Notes under the pieces: generated by a model | What the model was told of the DNA's origin: nothing | The model's input: only the letters and a program-made list of their open reading frames with translations | The model's database searches: none | Part shown: positions 1-7,679 of the stretch, in pieces | Layout: the number at the start of each line of letters is the position of its first letter | Position numbering within the stretch: position 1 is the first letter of the stretch | Translations under genes and position numbers: made by a program | Assembly: GCA_025517465.1 (NCBI GenBank) | Contig: JAOPKE010000004.1 | Location: 76,165 to 140,164 of the forward strand | Direction of reading: 5' to 3' | Length of the DNA stretch: 64,000 nt | DNA from: Halobacteria archaeon HArc-gm2 | GTDB taxonomy: Archaea; Halobacteriota; Halobacteria; Halobacteriales; Haloarculaceae

Positions 1-364
1 CGCGCAGCGATAGCGAGCACGTCTGGTTCCGGTTCAACTCCCTCTCGGCCCGCTTCTGCGAGGAACGGACGTGACGAGCGAAGCGGAAAGAGGGAGTTGA
101 ACCCTACCAGTCGCGCGCAGCGATAGCGAGCACGTCTGGTTCCGGTTCAACTCCCTCTCGGCCCGCTTTTGCTGCGAGCAAGTACGCGAGCCGCTGGTGA
201 ACGTAGCCGGAGGAGTTGAACCCTGGAAGTCCCAGCCCGCACAACGGAGTGAGCAGGAACGTCTCCACTCGGTTCAACTTCCGATGGACTCGCTCCGCGA
301 GCCATCGACGTTCGCGAACGTGTAGCGTTCGTTCACTCCCTCTCGGCCCGCTTTTGCTGCGAGC
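1..364. repeat. tandem repeats containing tRNA T-arm-like sequence
   Basis: Bases 1-55 are repeated exactly at 114-168 (period 113). A shorter copy at 335-364 matches 150-179. Each full unit contains GGTTCAACTCCCTCT, and its reverse complement AGAGGGAGTTGAACC lies about 45 bases downstream, so a unit could fold into a long hairpin. GGTTCAA(N)TCC is the T-arm consensus of tRNAs, and no complete tRNA is present here, so the copies look like tRNA 3'-end fragments. A donor tRNA may lie left of the window. A similar arrangement occurs at 37268-37518. Confidence 0.75.
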
Positions 365-398
365 GATTGCGGTGTGTGGCGACGACCAAAATGCGACG

Positions 399-1157
399 CT
401 ACTGACTCCGCGCCAGCCGAACCGCCTCGTCCATCTCCCCGCGCCAGGGACGGCCGTGGCCGGGCAGTAGCGTCACCCGGCCGAGGTCGGCGAAGCGGTC
501 GAGCGAGGCGCGGGCGCGGTCCGCGTCGGCGTTGAACAGCGACATGATCTGGGGGCCGCGCTCGCGGCCGGTCGTCAGGTCGAGCGTGGCGAGCGCGTCG
601 CCACAGAGGAGGACCTCGCGGTCGGGCAGGAAGAAGACACACGAGCCGGGGGAGTGGCCCGGAACGTGGATCACTTTCGGCGACCCGGGCAGGTCGAGGA
701 CGTCGCCGTCGGCGAACGTCCGGACCTCCTCGACCGGCGGGATCGACAGCCCGCCGTTGCGGCCGAGTTCGAACAGGAGCGCCAGCACGGCCGGTCGCCA
801 GAGATTCACGAGAGCGTCGCCCACAGAGACGTCCTCGGTCCCCTGCGCAAGCCCGACGTCGGCCTCGTGGACGAACACCGGAACGGCGGCGGTCTCGCGC
901 AGGCGTTCGGCGAAGCCGACGTGGTCGGCGTGGCCGTGGGTCAGGACCAGCGCCGCCACGTCGTCGAGACCGTATCCTCGGTCGGCGAGCGCCGAGAGCA
1001 GTTGTGGCCAGTGGCCCGGGACGCCCGCGTCGACGACGAGGACGCCGTCGTCGCCCTCGACGAGGTACCAGTTGACACGCTTCGTGCCGAAGCGAGAGAC
1101 GCCCGGAGCGATGGCGGTCTCGTCGGCCTCGACGGCCGCGGGAGAGGGTTCGTTCAC
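399..1157 (-). CDS. MBL-fold metallo-hydrolase
   Basis: This is a 252-residue metallo-beta-lactamase-fold protein, probably cytoplasmic because no signal or membrane segment is visible. It carries the family zinc motif THGHADH at residues 73-79, then PGHSPGS (166-172), CGDAL (185-189) and a C-terminal LPGHGRPW (231-238), so all metal-binding elements are present. Length and motif spacing fit glyoxalase-II-like or lactonase-like members, but the substrate cannot be told from sequence. It stands alone. The next gene upstream (1253-1597) is on the same strand about 95 bases away, and the repeat array begins just past its stop. Confidence 0.85.
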   Translation of the reverse strand: MNEPSPAAVEADETAIAPGVSRFGTKRVNWYLVEGDDGVLVVDAGVPGHWPQLLSALADRGYGLDDVAALVLTHGHADHVGFAERLRETAAVPVFVHEADVGLAQGTEDVSVGDALVNLWRPAVLALLFELGRNGGLSIPPVEEVRTFADGDVLDLPGSPKVIHVPGHSPGSCVFFLPDREVLLCGDALATLDLTTGRERGPQIMSLFNADADRARASLDRFADLGRVTLLPGHGRPWRGEMDEAVRLARSQ

Positions 1158-1252
1158 GCTCGGTGATAGGATTGCCGCGGGGATAAATACCAGGCGACGG
1201 CGGGCGTCGAGAACGGCAGTTTCGGCCCGCGTCGTGTCCGAACGCGAGCAAA

Positions 1253-1597
1253 CTACTCGATCTCCTGGATCTTCGCGTACGCCGCTTCGATCAGGGGATC
1301 ACCCCGGTATCGGACTTCGAGGTGGCGGGTGTCGTACTCGAGGACGTTGGCGTCGGCGAACTTCGGGAGATGGACGTGAAACATGGTAGACGCCACCGCG
1401 TCGTGGCCGGGGCGTTCCCCGGTGCGACTCGCTTCCTCGTTGACAATCTCGGATATCAGTTCGTCTACCGAGGCGTGGTTCGTCTCCGAATCGAGAAAGA
1501 ACTGCAAGATGACGCGCCGCTGCCGGTTCGACAGCAACTCGAGGCACGCGTCGAGGGAGAGCGTACCGACGTCGTGAACCGGATCGTCGGGACTCAT
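1253..1597 (-). CDS. DUF7344-like winged-helix protein
   Basis: This 114-residue acidic protein belongs to the haloarchaeal family usually labelled DUF7344. It starts with LDACLELLSNRQRRVILQFF, the typical first helix of a winged helix, and continues with a recognition region around TMFHVHLPKFADANVLEYD. Such small proteins are thought to be DNA-binding regulators, and many genomes hold dozens of paralogues. No sensor domain is present. The gene is monocistronic, so its target cannot be inferred. The start at 1597 gives the standard family N-terminus. Confidence 0.75.
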   Translation of the reverse strand: MSPDDPVHDVGTLSLDACLELLSNRQRRVILQFFLDSETNHASVDELISEIVNEEASRTGERPGHDAVASTMFHVHLPKFADANVLEYDTRHLEVRYRGDPLIEAAYAKIQEIE

Positions 1598-1774
1598 CCG
1601 TGGTTTGTGCTACCGAATAGCATTTCCGCAGTTGTAACGTTTCGGATGGAGAACACGAGCGGAACGAGATGAATTAACGGCCCGAGTCGGGGAGCGCAGC
1701 CACTGTTCGTCGGAGACCGTCGGCTGGCGGGCTGGACCAATTGATTTACCACGGTGAGCGCCGAGGCGACGTGT

Positions 1775-1996
1775 ATGAACACGAACGCTCTCACGGAGCG
1801 ATTCGACGACGCACTCGAACCGATCGGCATCGCCGTCGGTGCGTTCCTCGTGCTGGTGGGGTTGTCCACCGTCGTGGGGACGCCCTGGACGACGAACCCA
1901 GACACGCTGGCGGTGGCGCTCAAGCTCGTGGGTGCGCTCGCGACCGTCGCGCTGGGCGCCGGCCTGGCGTACCTGAGCTGGAACGGACGAGCGTAA
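1775..1996 (+). CDS. small two-helix membrane protein, conserved in haloarchaea
   Basis: The likely product is 73 residues starting MNTNALTERFDD. An in-frame GTG at 1754 would add seven residues, but the ATG at 1775 gives a more natural start. There are two hydrophobic stretches, IGIAVGAFLVLVGLSTVVG and VALKLVGALATVALGAGLAYL, separated by a short loop TPWTTNPD. This predicts a helical hairpin in the cytoplasmic membrane. It resembles short haloarchaeal proteins of unknown function. Neighbours give no clue to its role. Confidence 0.6.
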   Translation: MNTNALTERFDDALEPIGIAVGAFLVLVGLSTVVGTPWTTNPDTLAVALKLVGALATVALGAGLAYLSWNGRA

Positions 1997-2156
1997 CGCC
2001 CGCGCCGTCGCGAATCCGGTTTTTCGAAGCGAAAGACAACTGTCGCGGAGCTGCCGCTCCGTTTCACGTAGCAGCGGCGGCGAGAAACAGCGTCGATGGG
2101 GAGCGAGTCGAGCCGAATCGGTCGCGTCCGTCGGAGAAACGAAGCGGCGGGTCGAG

Positions 2157-3032
2157 TCAGCCGCGGTTGGGCATGTACGCCATCGAGAGGATGAGGAAGG
2201 CCGCGGAGCCGCTGATGATGACGATGCCCCAGAGGCCGTTGACCCGCTCGTCGAGGTAGTCGCGCTGGGAGATGGTGGCCTGGTAGCTCTCGAACTGGTC
2301 GACGGAGACGAGCATGACCTCCTGGTCCTGGCCGTCGGGGAAGTGAGCGAAGTACTGCTCGCCGTTGGCGAGCGTGACGTTGGTCCCCTCCTGGAGTTCC
2401 TCGGAGTTGGCCATCGGACCGGTCCACTCGAGGGTCACGCCGCTGGAGGCCACCTCGGCGACGGTGGTCTCGTTGCCCTCGTACTGGTAGCTGTCGCCGG
2501 TCGAGAACTCGCGGGTGTCGGGTTCGGGGAGGTACTCCGCGAGCGGATGCAGCGAGTCGTTCTGGCGGTAGACCACGTACTCGGTGTCGTTCCGCGTGGC
2601 GACGGTGTTTTCGACCGCGTCGTCGTTCGCGAGGATGGCCGAGACGTTCAGCTCTTCGCGCAGGGTGAACGAAGAGACGTCCGACCCGTTTGCGACGAGG
2701 ACGGTGTACGAGGTGTCCTGGTAGGTCACCGTCGACTCGTTCTCCAGGGTCGCGGTCTGGCGGGCGGAGTCGTTAGTCCATTCGAGTGTCGCGACCAGTG
2801 CTCCTTCCCCGCCGCCACCGCCGTGTCCGCCACCGTCGCTGGACTCGTGGCCGACCTCGGCGGCGGTGTACTCGGTCCCGTCGATCGTTGTACTCTCGTT
2901 GCCCGCGAGCGTGGGCCCGTTGACTGAGAACGCGGGCTGCTGGCTCGACTGGGCGACGCCGATGTAGGCGTAGGCCGCCGCACCGACGACGAGGAAGAAC
3001 ACGAAGTAAATCGCCGCGGCTCGTCGTTGCAT
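2157..3032 (-). CDS. membrane-anchored extracellular protein of unknown function
   Basis: This 291-residue protein has an N-terminal hydrophobic segment (AAIYFVFFLVVGAAAYAYIG, residues 5-24) and a C-terminal one (GIVIISGSAAFLILSMAYM). Between them lie about 230 acidic, Thr/Ser-rich residues with several NxT/S sites (for example GNEST, ENEST, NGSD), which would face outside. A His/Gly-rich stretch SSDGGGHGGGGG occurs near residue 68. No enzyme motif is recognised. The topology suggests a two-anchor surface protein. The downstream neighbour is the Tp34-like lipoprotein gene at 3151, which is upstream in reading direction and has a 118-base gap. Confidence 0.6.
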   Translation of the reverse strand: MQRRAAAIYFVFFLVVGAAAYAYIGVAQSSQQPAFSVNGPTLAGNESTTIDGTEYTAAEVGHESSDGGGHGGGGGEGALVATLEWTNDSARQTATLENESTVTYQDTSYTVLVANGSDVSSFTLREELNVSAILANDDAVENTVATRNDTEYVVYRQNDSLHPLAEYLPEPDTREFSTGDSYQYEGNETTVAEVASSGVTLEWTGPMANSEELQEGTNVTLANGEQYFAHFPDGQDQEVMLVSVDQFESYQATISQRDYLDERVNGLWGIVIISGSAAFLILSMAYMPNRG

Positions 3033-3150
3033 GATCGGAGGATGGGGAGCCCCGACGTTTAACGATTACTTTTCGGTGGGCGCGGGAGGAAACAGCGAGG
3101 AGGGCCAGATCCGCTCCTGTCGACGGCTTCGCCAGTGACGCGACGGCTGT

Positions 3151-4206
3151 CTAGTCCGCGGTAATCGAGACGTCCGGGACGTCCGTGAACGCCGTCTCGT
3201 AGCCTTCGTGACGGGAGACCTGGGGGCCCGAGTCGGTCGTGATCGTCAGTTCGTCGCCGGATTCGACGGCGTCCACGCTGGCCCGGTAGTGATACCCCAG
3301 GTCCGGCCCGACGGCCTGGGTGAGGAGGTCGTCGAACGCCGTCGATCCGTCGCGGTCGAGGGTCGCCGACAGCGACATCGCCGGGAGGACGTAGCCGTTG
3401 TAGCGCGTCCGGGGCGAGACGGCGATAGCGTCGCCGTCGTCGCCGGACACGACGGTGGCGGCGAAGTGCACGTCGCCGGCCTCGGCGCTGCCGAGTACCT
3501 GCCCCGGCAGCTCGTCCGTCGACGGGGCGAACGAGAGGGGCATCATGTCCATCTCCATCGGGTCGAGTGCACCGGGGTCGCCCGCGTCGTCGAGGGTCCG
3601 GAAGGGTATCTCGCTCCGGGCCGCTTCGCTGTACTCCCACTCGAACTGGGCGGTCGCAGACTCACCGAAGCTGTCGGCGAAGTCGCCGACGCGTTCGGTG
3701 CCGACGGCGCCCGTTTCGACGGTGACCGTGTACGTCCCCTCGCCGTCGAGCGCGAAGTTGTCGCCGTAGTGAAATCCCATGTTCTGGGAGAGCATCGTCC
3801 ACGGGGAGCGCCGGTGGAGGCGTTCCCCGTCCGTGCGGATCTCGACCGAGAGGCCCGTCCCGACCGGCAGGACGGTGCCCGAGTCGGGGTCCCAGACGCT
3901 GGCCATCAGGTGGACGTCGCCGCCCGGCTGGACGAGCTCCGTGACGCTCCCGGTGACGGTCCAGAAGCGGTGGGCATAGGCGTACATCAGCCCGACCATC
4001 CGACCGCCCGCCTCCTGCATCCCGATCATCTCCATCCCCTCGACGTGACTCGGACGGTAGATCGCGTCCGGGCGGTTCTCCACGACCGACGGGTTCCGGT
4101 TCGTCGATTGCTCCTCCAGTAAGCCGCTACAGCCCGCGAGCGCTCCAACGCCGACAGCGCCCGAGGCGCACAACAGATCTCGTCTGGTCCACTGGCGCGA
4201 GTCCAT
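3151..4206 (-). CDS. Tat-exported lipoprotein, Tp34/P19-like iron or copper-binding family (DUF7350-like)
   Basis: This 351-residue protein starts MDSRQWTRRDLLCASG, a twin-arginine signal, and ends the signal with the lipobox LAGC, so it is probably a lipid-anchored protein on the outer face of the membrane. The mature part is rich in Met and His (VEGMEMIGMQEAGGRM; PMEMDMMPLS), which recalls the P19/Tp34 family of periplasmic metal-binding proteins; I believe haloarchaeal members carry the label DUF7350. It lies immediately downstream of a Dyp-peroxidase-like gene (4296-5570), and P19-like and DyP (EfeB) proteins occur together in iron uptake systems. The metal assignment is inference. Confidence 0.6.
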   Translation of the reverse strand: MDSRQWTRRDLLCASGAVGVGALAGCSGLLEEQSTNRNPSVVENRPDAIYRPSHVEGMEMIGMQEAGGRMVGLMYAYAHRFWTVTGSVTELVQPGGDVHLMASVWDPDSGTVLPVGTGLSVEIRTDGERLHRRSPWTMLSQNMGFHYGDNFALDGEGTYTVTVETGAVGTERVGDFADSFGESATAQFEWEYSEAARSEIPFRTLDDAGDPGALDPMEMDMMPLSFAPSTDELPGQVLGSAEAGDVHFAATVVSGDDGDAIAVSPRTRYNGYVLPAMSLSATLDRDGSTAFDDLLTQAVGPDLGYHYRASVDAVESGDELTITTDSGPQVSRHEGYETAFTDVPDVSITAD

Positions 4207-4295
4207 AGCGGTGGTTACTCACTCGCCCTCAAGAGGGATCTGGTGCACCTCTAGAAAGGGAGAAACGAGCGACAGTGACGGCGCCCGCGGCCGGT

Positions 4296-5570
4296 TCAGG
4301 GGTCGGGTCGGGGCAGGGATCGGTGGTCGCGGGGCGGCATCAGGTAGTTCCCCCGCCGGTCGACGGTCAGGTACTGGAGGATGCCGTTGTTGTTGCGGGT
4401 GCCGACCGCCGACTGGTCGGCCACGTCGGTGCCGTTCATCGCCTCGCGGGTCTCGACGAAGTCCGAAATGGTTCGCTGGAGCGAGAGGAAGTGCAGGCCG
4501 GCCTCGCCGCCGTCGGTCGAGTCGAAGTCCCGGCGGAGGATGAGCGGGGAGTCGTTCTCGTCACGCGCGCGTGCGGACTTCTGCGTGTGGCCCACCATCC
4601 CCTTCGTCCGGGCGTCCTCGAGCGTCCGGTCCTGGTCGCCGTCCAGGCCGCTGTCGGTGCCGAGGTTGTTCCCGACGCCCTCGACTTTCTCCTCGTCGGC
4701 GTGGGCCGGGCTGAACATCTTGCCGACGCGCTGGTACCGGCTGTCCTGTTCGTACCACTGGTCGAGGTGCAACTGGATCTTCGAGAGGTGAGCCGTCGTC
4801 CCCTCGGCGAATGGACCTTCCTGGATGGTGACCCGGTCCTCGCTGGCCTGGTTCGCCTCGAAGCCGGACTTGAACCCCATGAACAGCGGCGCGTCCTCGT
4901 CGACGGGTTCGGAGTCGGGGATGCCGTCGACGTCCTGGTTCTCGGCGGGGAGGCCGGCGCCGACGAAGCCCGTCCGGCGGTCCACTCGCTCGAAGACGTC
5001 GCCGAACGACGAGACGTCGACGTCGTTCAGCGTCTCGCGCTTGCCGCGCAGCGCCTCGTCGGCGCCCAGTACGACCTGGCCGTAGTCGCTGGCGAGGTGG
5101 ACGAGCGCGTCGGGTTCGTCCGGTTTCGGGTCCTCGAACGGCGCCAGCGCCCCGGGTCGGGGGAGGTCGACGCTCTCCGGTAGCGAGGCGTCGTACCGGT
5201 CGAAGTAGGCCGGCGTGTAGCCCACCGTGAACAGTAGCCCCTCGTTGCTTCGCGGGTACGCGCGTTCGAGTCCCCGGAGCGCCTGCTCGACCGTCTCGCG
5301 GTCGTCCTCGCTCGGCGTCCCCTCGCCGGCGTACTCCAGCAGGAGGAGGACGTGGTGGCGCGCCGCGGTGACGTTCCCGGCATCGTCCCGCGAGAGCGAC
5401 TCGTTCCAGGCGTGCTGGCGAGCGGGGAGCGCGGAGAGGTCCTCGGGTCCGGTGTCGAGGTCCGGCGCCCCCTCGCGGTCCAGGCAGGCCGAGAGCGCGC
5501 TGGTTCCGCCGATGGCCACCGCCGCCTTGACGAAGTCGCGGCGCGAGACGCCGCGGTCGGTTCGTCCCAT
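4296..5570 (-). CDS. Tat-exported Dyp-type peroxidase relative (DUF7405-like) with altered distal motif
   Basis: The 424-residue product has a Tat signal (VSRRDFVKAAVAIGG) ending near the lipobox-like SACL. The C-terminal half aligns by eye with Dyp-type heme peroxidases: GTTAHLSKIQLHLDQW (257-272), a proximal-histidine region GHTQKSAR with H328, ILRRDF (344-349) and GLHFLSLQRTISDF (358-371). The canonical distal GxxDG motif should fall near residues 232-236, but GFKSG is found there, so the catalytic aspartate appears to be replaced. It may be a heme-binding or deferrochelatase-like protein rather than a true peroxidase. It sits upstream of the Tp34-like lipoprotein gene, 89 bases apart and on the same strand, so co-transcription is likely. 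Confidence 0.7.
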   Translation of the reverse strand: MGRTDRGVSRRDFVKAAVAIGGTSALSACLDREGAPDLDTGPEDLSALPARQHAWNESLSRDDAGNVTAARHHVLLLLEYAGEGTPSEDDRETVEQALRGLERAYPRSNEGLLFTVGYTPAYFDRYDASLPESVDLPRPGALAPFEDPKPDEPDALVHLASDYGQVVLGADEALRGKRETLNDVDVSSFGDVFERVDRRTGFVGAGLPAENQDVDGIPDSEPVDEDAPLFMGFKSGFEANQASEDRVTIQEGPFAEGTTAHLSKIQLHLDQWYEQDSRYQRVGKMFSPAHADEEKVEGVGNNLGTDSGLDGDQDRTLEDARTKGMVGHTQKSARARDENDSPLILRRDFDSTDGGEAGLHFLSLQRTISDFVETREAMNGTDVADQSAVGTRNNNGILQYLTVDRRGNYLMPPRDHRSLPRPDP

Positions 5571-5672
5571 CAGGTCACCTGTAGCCTACTGCGAGAAAAG
5601 ACCCTTCTGGTACAGCCGTCGAACGGCGGACCAGCGGACCATGACCGGACGGCTCAGCGCTCGCCGACCCCG

Positions 5673-6197
5673 CTACGCGTCCTCGACGAGCGCGTCGAAG
5701 AGCCGTTCGAACCGGTCGACGAGGCGGCCGGCCAGCGAGGGCGCGACCCGGGCCAGGAGTTCGCCCGTCTCTGCGGGCCGGGTCAGCACGAGCGTCACGC
5801 GGCCCCCGTCGTCGCGGCGCTTCTCGACGAGGTCCGCCTCGACGAGGGTGTCGAGGTGCCACTCCAGGGTGCTGCGCGCGACGCCGACCGAGTCGGCGAC
5901 GTCCGCCGGGCGCCGCTCGTCGCGTTCGAGGAGGGTGGCGACGGCGTCCCGGGCCGTCTCCCGGCGCAGAACAGCTATCGCTCGCCGCTCCCACGGAGCG
6001 TACGTCGGCAGGTAGTAGTGGGTCCGCCCGCGGTGGTCCTCGTCGACGACCGCGTCCGCCCCGAGCAGCTCCCGGACGTGGTACTGCACCTGGCCGGGCG
6101 CCAGGTCCAGCGAGCGGGCCAGCCCCCGGAAGTGGATGCCCGGGTCCGCCTCGATGGCGGCCAGGATCCGCTCGCGGGTCTCACTCACGGACGCCAC
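5673..6197 (-). CDS. two-domain winged-helix transcriptional regulator
   Basis: This 174-residue protein shows two successive winged-helix units. The first is ERILAAIEADPGIHFRGLARSLDLAPGQVQYHVRELLGADAV and the second is AVATLLERDERRPADVADSVGVARSTLEWHLDTLVEADLVEKRR. Both match the haloarchaeal ArsR/MarR-like double-HTH family. It has no ligand domain. Its start overlaps the end of the membrane-protein gene at 6181-6531 by 17 bases, so the two are co-transcribed. Membrane-protein/HTH pairs of this kind recur in haloarchaea; the target is unknown. Confidence 0.8.
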   Translation of the reverse strand: MASVSETRERILAAIEADPGIHFRGLARSLDLAPGQVQYHVRELLGADAVVDEDHRGRTHYYLPTYAPWERRAIAVLRRETARDAVATLLERDERRPADVADSVGVARSTLEWHLDTLVEADLVEKRRDDGGRVTLVLTRPAETGELLARVAPSLAGRLVDRFERLFDALVEDA

Positions 6198-6531
6198 CTC
6201 CGCGCTCGACCCGCCGGGCCGAGTAGACGGCCGCGACGACCAGCGCCACCATCGCGACGTCGAGGCCGTGTTCTGCCAGGTGGTGCGTGCCCGGACTCAA
6301 CGTCCCGTTCAGCGACAGGGAGGCGACCACCGTCCGGGCCAGCAGCGTCGCCACCGCTAGCGTCACCAGCAGGTAGGACTGGGAGCGGCGGCGGACGAAC
6401 ACCGCGAGCGCGAGACCGAGGACGGCGCTGGCACCTAGTCCCGCGACGGCCAGGACGAGGAGGAGGAGCGGGTCCGCGACGACCAGGTCCCTCGCCGCGT
6501 GGAGGGGAACGAGACGCCGTACCGGCGACAT
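6181..6531 (-). CDS. three- to four-helix membrane protein (DUF7471-like)
   Basis: The preferred start is the ATG at 6531 (MSPVRRLVPLHAARDL), giving 116 residues; a longer in-frame reading to 6618 adds a non-hydrophobic, non-conserved-looking tail. Three or more hydrophobic helices are visible: LLLLVLAVAGLGASAVLGLALAVFV, SYLLVTLAVATLLARTVVASL and LDVAMVALVVAAVYSA. No catalytic residues stand out. The gene overlaps the downstream winged-helix regulator and probably acts with it, for instance as a membrane partner, but that is inference. It is divergent from the iron-box-controlled FAD gene. Confidence 0.65.
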   Translation of the reverse strand: MSPVRRLVPLHAARDLVVADPLLLLVLAVAGLGASAVLGLALAVFVRRRSQSYLLVTLAVATLLARTVVASLSLNGTLSPGTHHLAEHGLDVAMVALVVAAVYSARRVERGGGVRE

Positions 6532-6638
6532 GTGACCAGGTACCGGCTCGGTGGGTATGGCCGTTGCGGAATCGCGATTGGCGGGCCCGCTCGCCTGGAC
6601 GTTCCTTGGGGGACCCACGTCCGAAACGACTTTGTTCT

Positions 6639-6654
6639 TTTAGGTTTGCCTAAA
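6639..6654. promoter_or_regulatory. palindromic iron box 1 (DtxR/SirR-type operator candidate)
   Basis: TTTAGGTTTGCCTAAA is a near-perfect palindrome (TTTAGG-N4-CCTAAA). The same arms recur at 7624-7639 and 7659-7674, next to a siderophore-type binding-protein gene. Metal-dependent DtxR-family repressors bind TTAGG-type palindromes, and haloarchaea have such iron regulators. It ends four bases before an ATG at 6658. Confidence 0.7.
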
Positions 6655-6657
6655 CCC

Positions 6658-6732
6658 ATGGGAGAGACGACGCTACGCAGTCGCACCGGGGAGGACGTGC
6701 ACCGTCGCGACCGGAGGCCACTGGATGATTGA
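6658..6732 (+). CDS. possible 24-residue leader peptide
   Basis: An ATG three bases after iron box 1 opens a 24-codon frame (MGETTLRSRTGEDV...) that ends with TGA at 6730-6732, overlapping the ATG of the FAD enzyme at 6725. The sequence GGAGG at 6713-6717 would serve as ribosome site for the FAD gene. The box-to-ATG distance is almost the same as at 7659/7680, where the ATG is certainly a gene start, which suggests a leaderless transcript beginning here. Translation of the peptide is unproven. Confidence 0.3.
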   Translation: MGETTLRSRTGEDVHRRDRRPLDD

Positions 6733-7612
6733 CTGCGACGTGGTCGTCGTCGGCGGCGGCCCCGCCGGCTGTTCGGCCGGCGTGTTCACGGCCCGCTACG
6801 GCCTCGACACGGTCGTCTTCGACTGCGGCCGGTCGTCGCTCAAGCAGTGCGCCTACCTCGAGAACTACCTCGGCTTCCCCGCCGGCGTCGACGTCGACAC
6901 GCTGTACGCACTCATGCACGACCACGCCGAGGAGTCCGGTTGCGAGTTCGTCACGGACCTCGTCGAGTCTGTCGTACGGGCCGACGATGGCGAGGGCTTT
7001 CTCGTGACGACGCAGGAGGGCAGAGAGCGGACCGCTGACTACGTCGTCGCAGCCACGCGGTACGACGGGGAGTACCTCCGGCCGCTCGGCGGCGACGCGA
7101 TGTTCGACGTCCACGAGCACGGCGGCGAGGAACACGAACACTTCGCCCGTGACTACGCCGACTCCGGCGGGACGACACCGGTCGACGGGCTCTACGTCGC
7201 CTCGCCGTCGGCCGAAACCGACCGGCAGGCCATCGTCGCGGCCGGCCGGGGCGCGCGGGTCAGCCTCGCCGTCGTCGGCGCCGTTCGGCGCGAGCAGGGC
7301 TTCCCGGACGAATTCGTCGACCACTACGACTGGGTCCGGCGGGAGACCCAGCGCGACGACGAGTGGGCGGACCGCGACCGCTGGCGCGAGTGGTTCGCCG
7401 AGCGGCTACCGGCGGACCACGACCTCGACGAAGACCGACTGGCCGAACTGCGCGAGCGGGAGATCGACCGACGGCTCGACACCTACGTCACCGAATCTGA
7501 GGTATCGACCCGCGCCGAACGGGGACAGCGACGATTGCTGACCCACCTCGACGACGACCTCGTCCTCGAACGCGCACGCGAGATCCGCGACGAGGACACC
7601 GCGGGGGAGTGA
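6725..7612 (+). CDS. thioredoxin-reductase-like FAD protein lacking the NADPH domain
   Basis: The 295-residue protein begins with an FAD-binding Rossmann motif VVVVGGGPAGCSAGVFTARYG. The C-terminal half of the FAD domain, TPVDGLYVASP...RQAIVAAGRGARVSLAVV, follows near residues 150-190. In thioredoxin reductase a complete NADPH domain with a CxxC lies between these halves. Here only about 35 residues (YDGEYLRPLGGDAMFDVHEHGG...) connect them, and no CxxC is present. A charged tail of about 100 residues follows. It lies between iron boxes and just upstream of the siderophore-type binding protein, so a role in releasing or reducing ferric chelates is possible but not shown. The start is chosen from GGAGG eight bases upstream. 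Confidence 0.75.
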   Translation: MIDCDVVVVGGGPAGCSAGVFTARYGLDTVVFDCGRSSLKQCAYLENYLGFPAGVDVDTLYALMHDHAEESGCEFVTDLVESVVRADDGEGFLVTTQEGRERTADYVVAATRYDGEYLRPLGGDAMFDVHEHGGEEHEHFARDYADSGGTTPVDGLYVASPSAETDRQAIVAAGRGARVSLAVVGAVRREQGFPDEFVDHYDWVRRETQRDDEWADRDRWREWFAERLPADHDLDEDRLAELREREIDRRLDTYVTESEVSTRAERGQRRLLTHLDDDLVLERAREIRDEDTAGE

Positions 7613-7623
7613 ACGGGAGTGGT

Positions 7624-7639
7624 TTTAGGCTCGCCAAAA
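7624..7639. promoter_or_regulatory. iron box 2 (imperfect)
   Basis: TTTAGGCTCGCCAAAA matches the boxes at 6639 and 7659 with one mismatch in the right arm. It lies 35 bases upstream of box 3 centre-to-centre, in the 67-base gap before the binding-protein gene. Two boxes 35 bases apart may bind repressor dimers on nearly the same face of the helix. Confidence 0.6.
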
Positions 7640-7658
7640 GATCGAAGCGGTTATGGGT

Positions 7659-7674
7659 TTTAGGCGTGCCTAAA
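7659..7674. promoter_or_regulatory. iron box 3 (perfect palindromic arms)
   Basis: TTTTAGGCGTGCCTAAAA at 7658-7675 is the best copy of the box; its arms are exact. It ends five bases before the ATG at 7680, so a bound repressor would cover the transcription start of a leaderless message. This is the strongest operator candidate in the window. Confidence 0.75.
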
Positions 7675-7679
7675 ACAGT

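Noticed and set aside
1-364. CRISPR-like repeat array
   Set aside because: Only two full copies and one partial copy, repeat length 55 with inverted internal structure, and no cas genes. The tRNA-arm explanation fits better.
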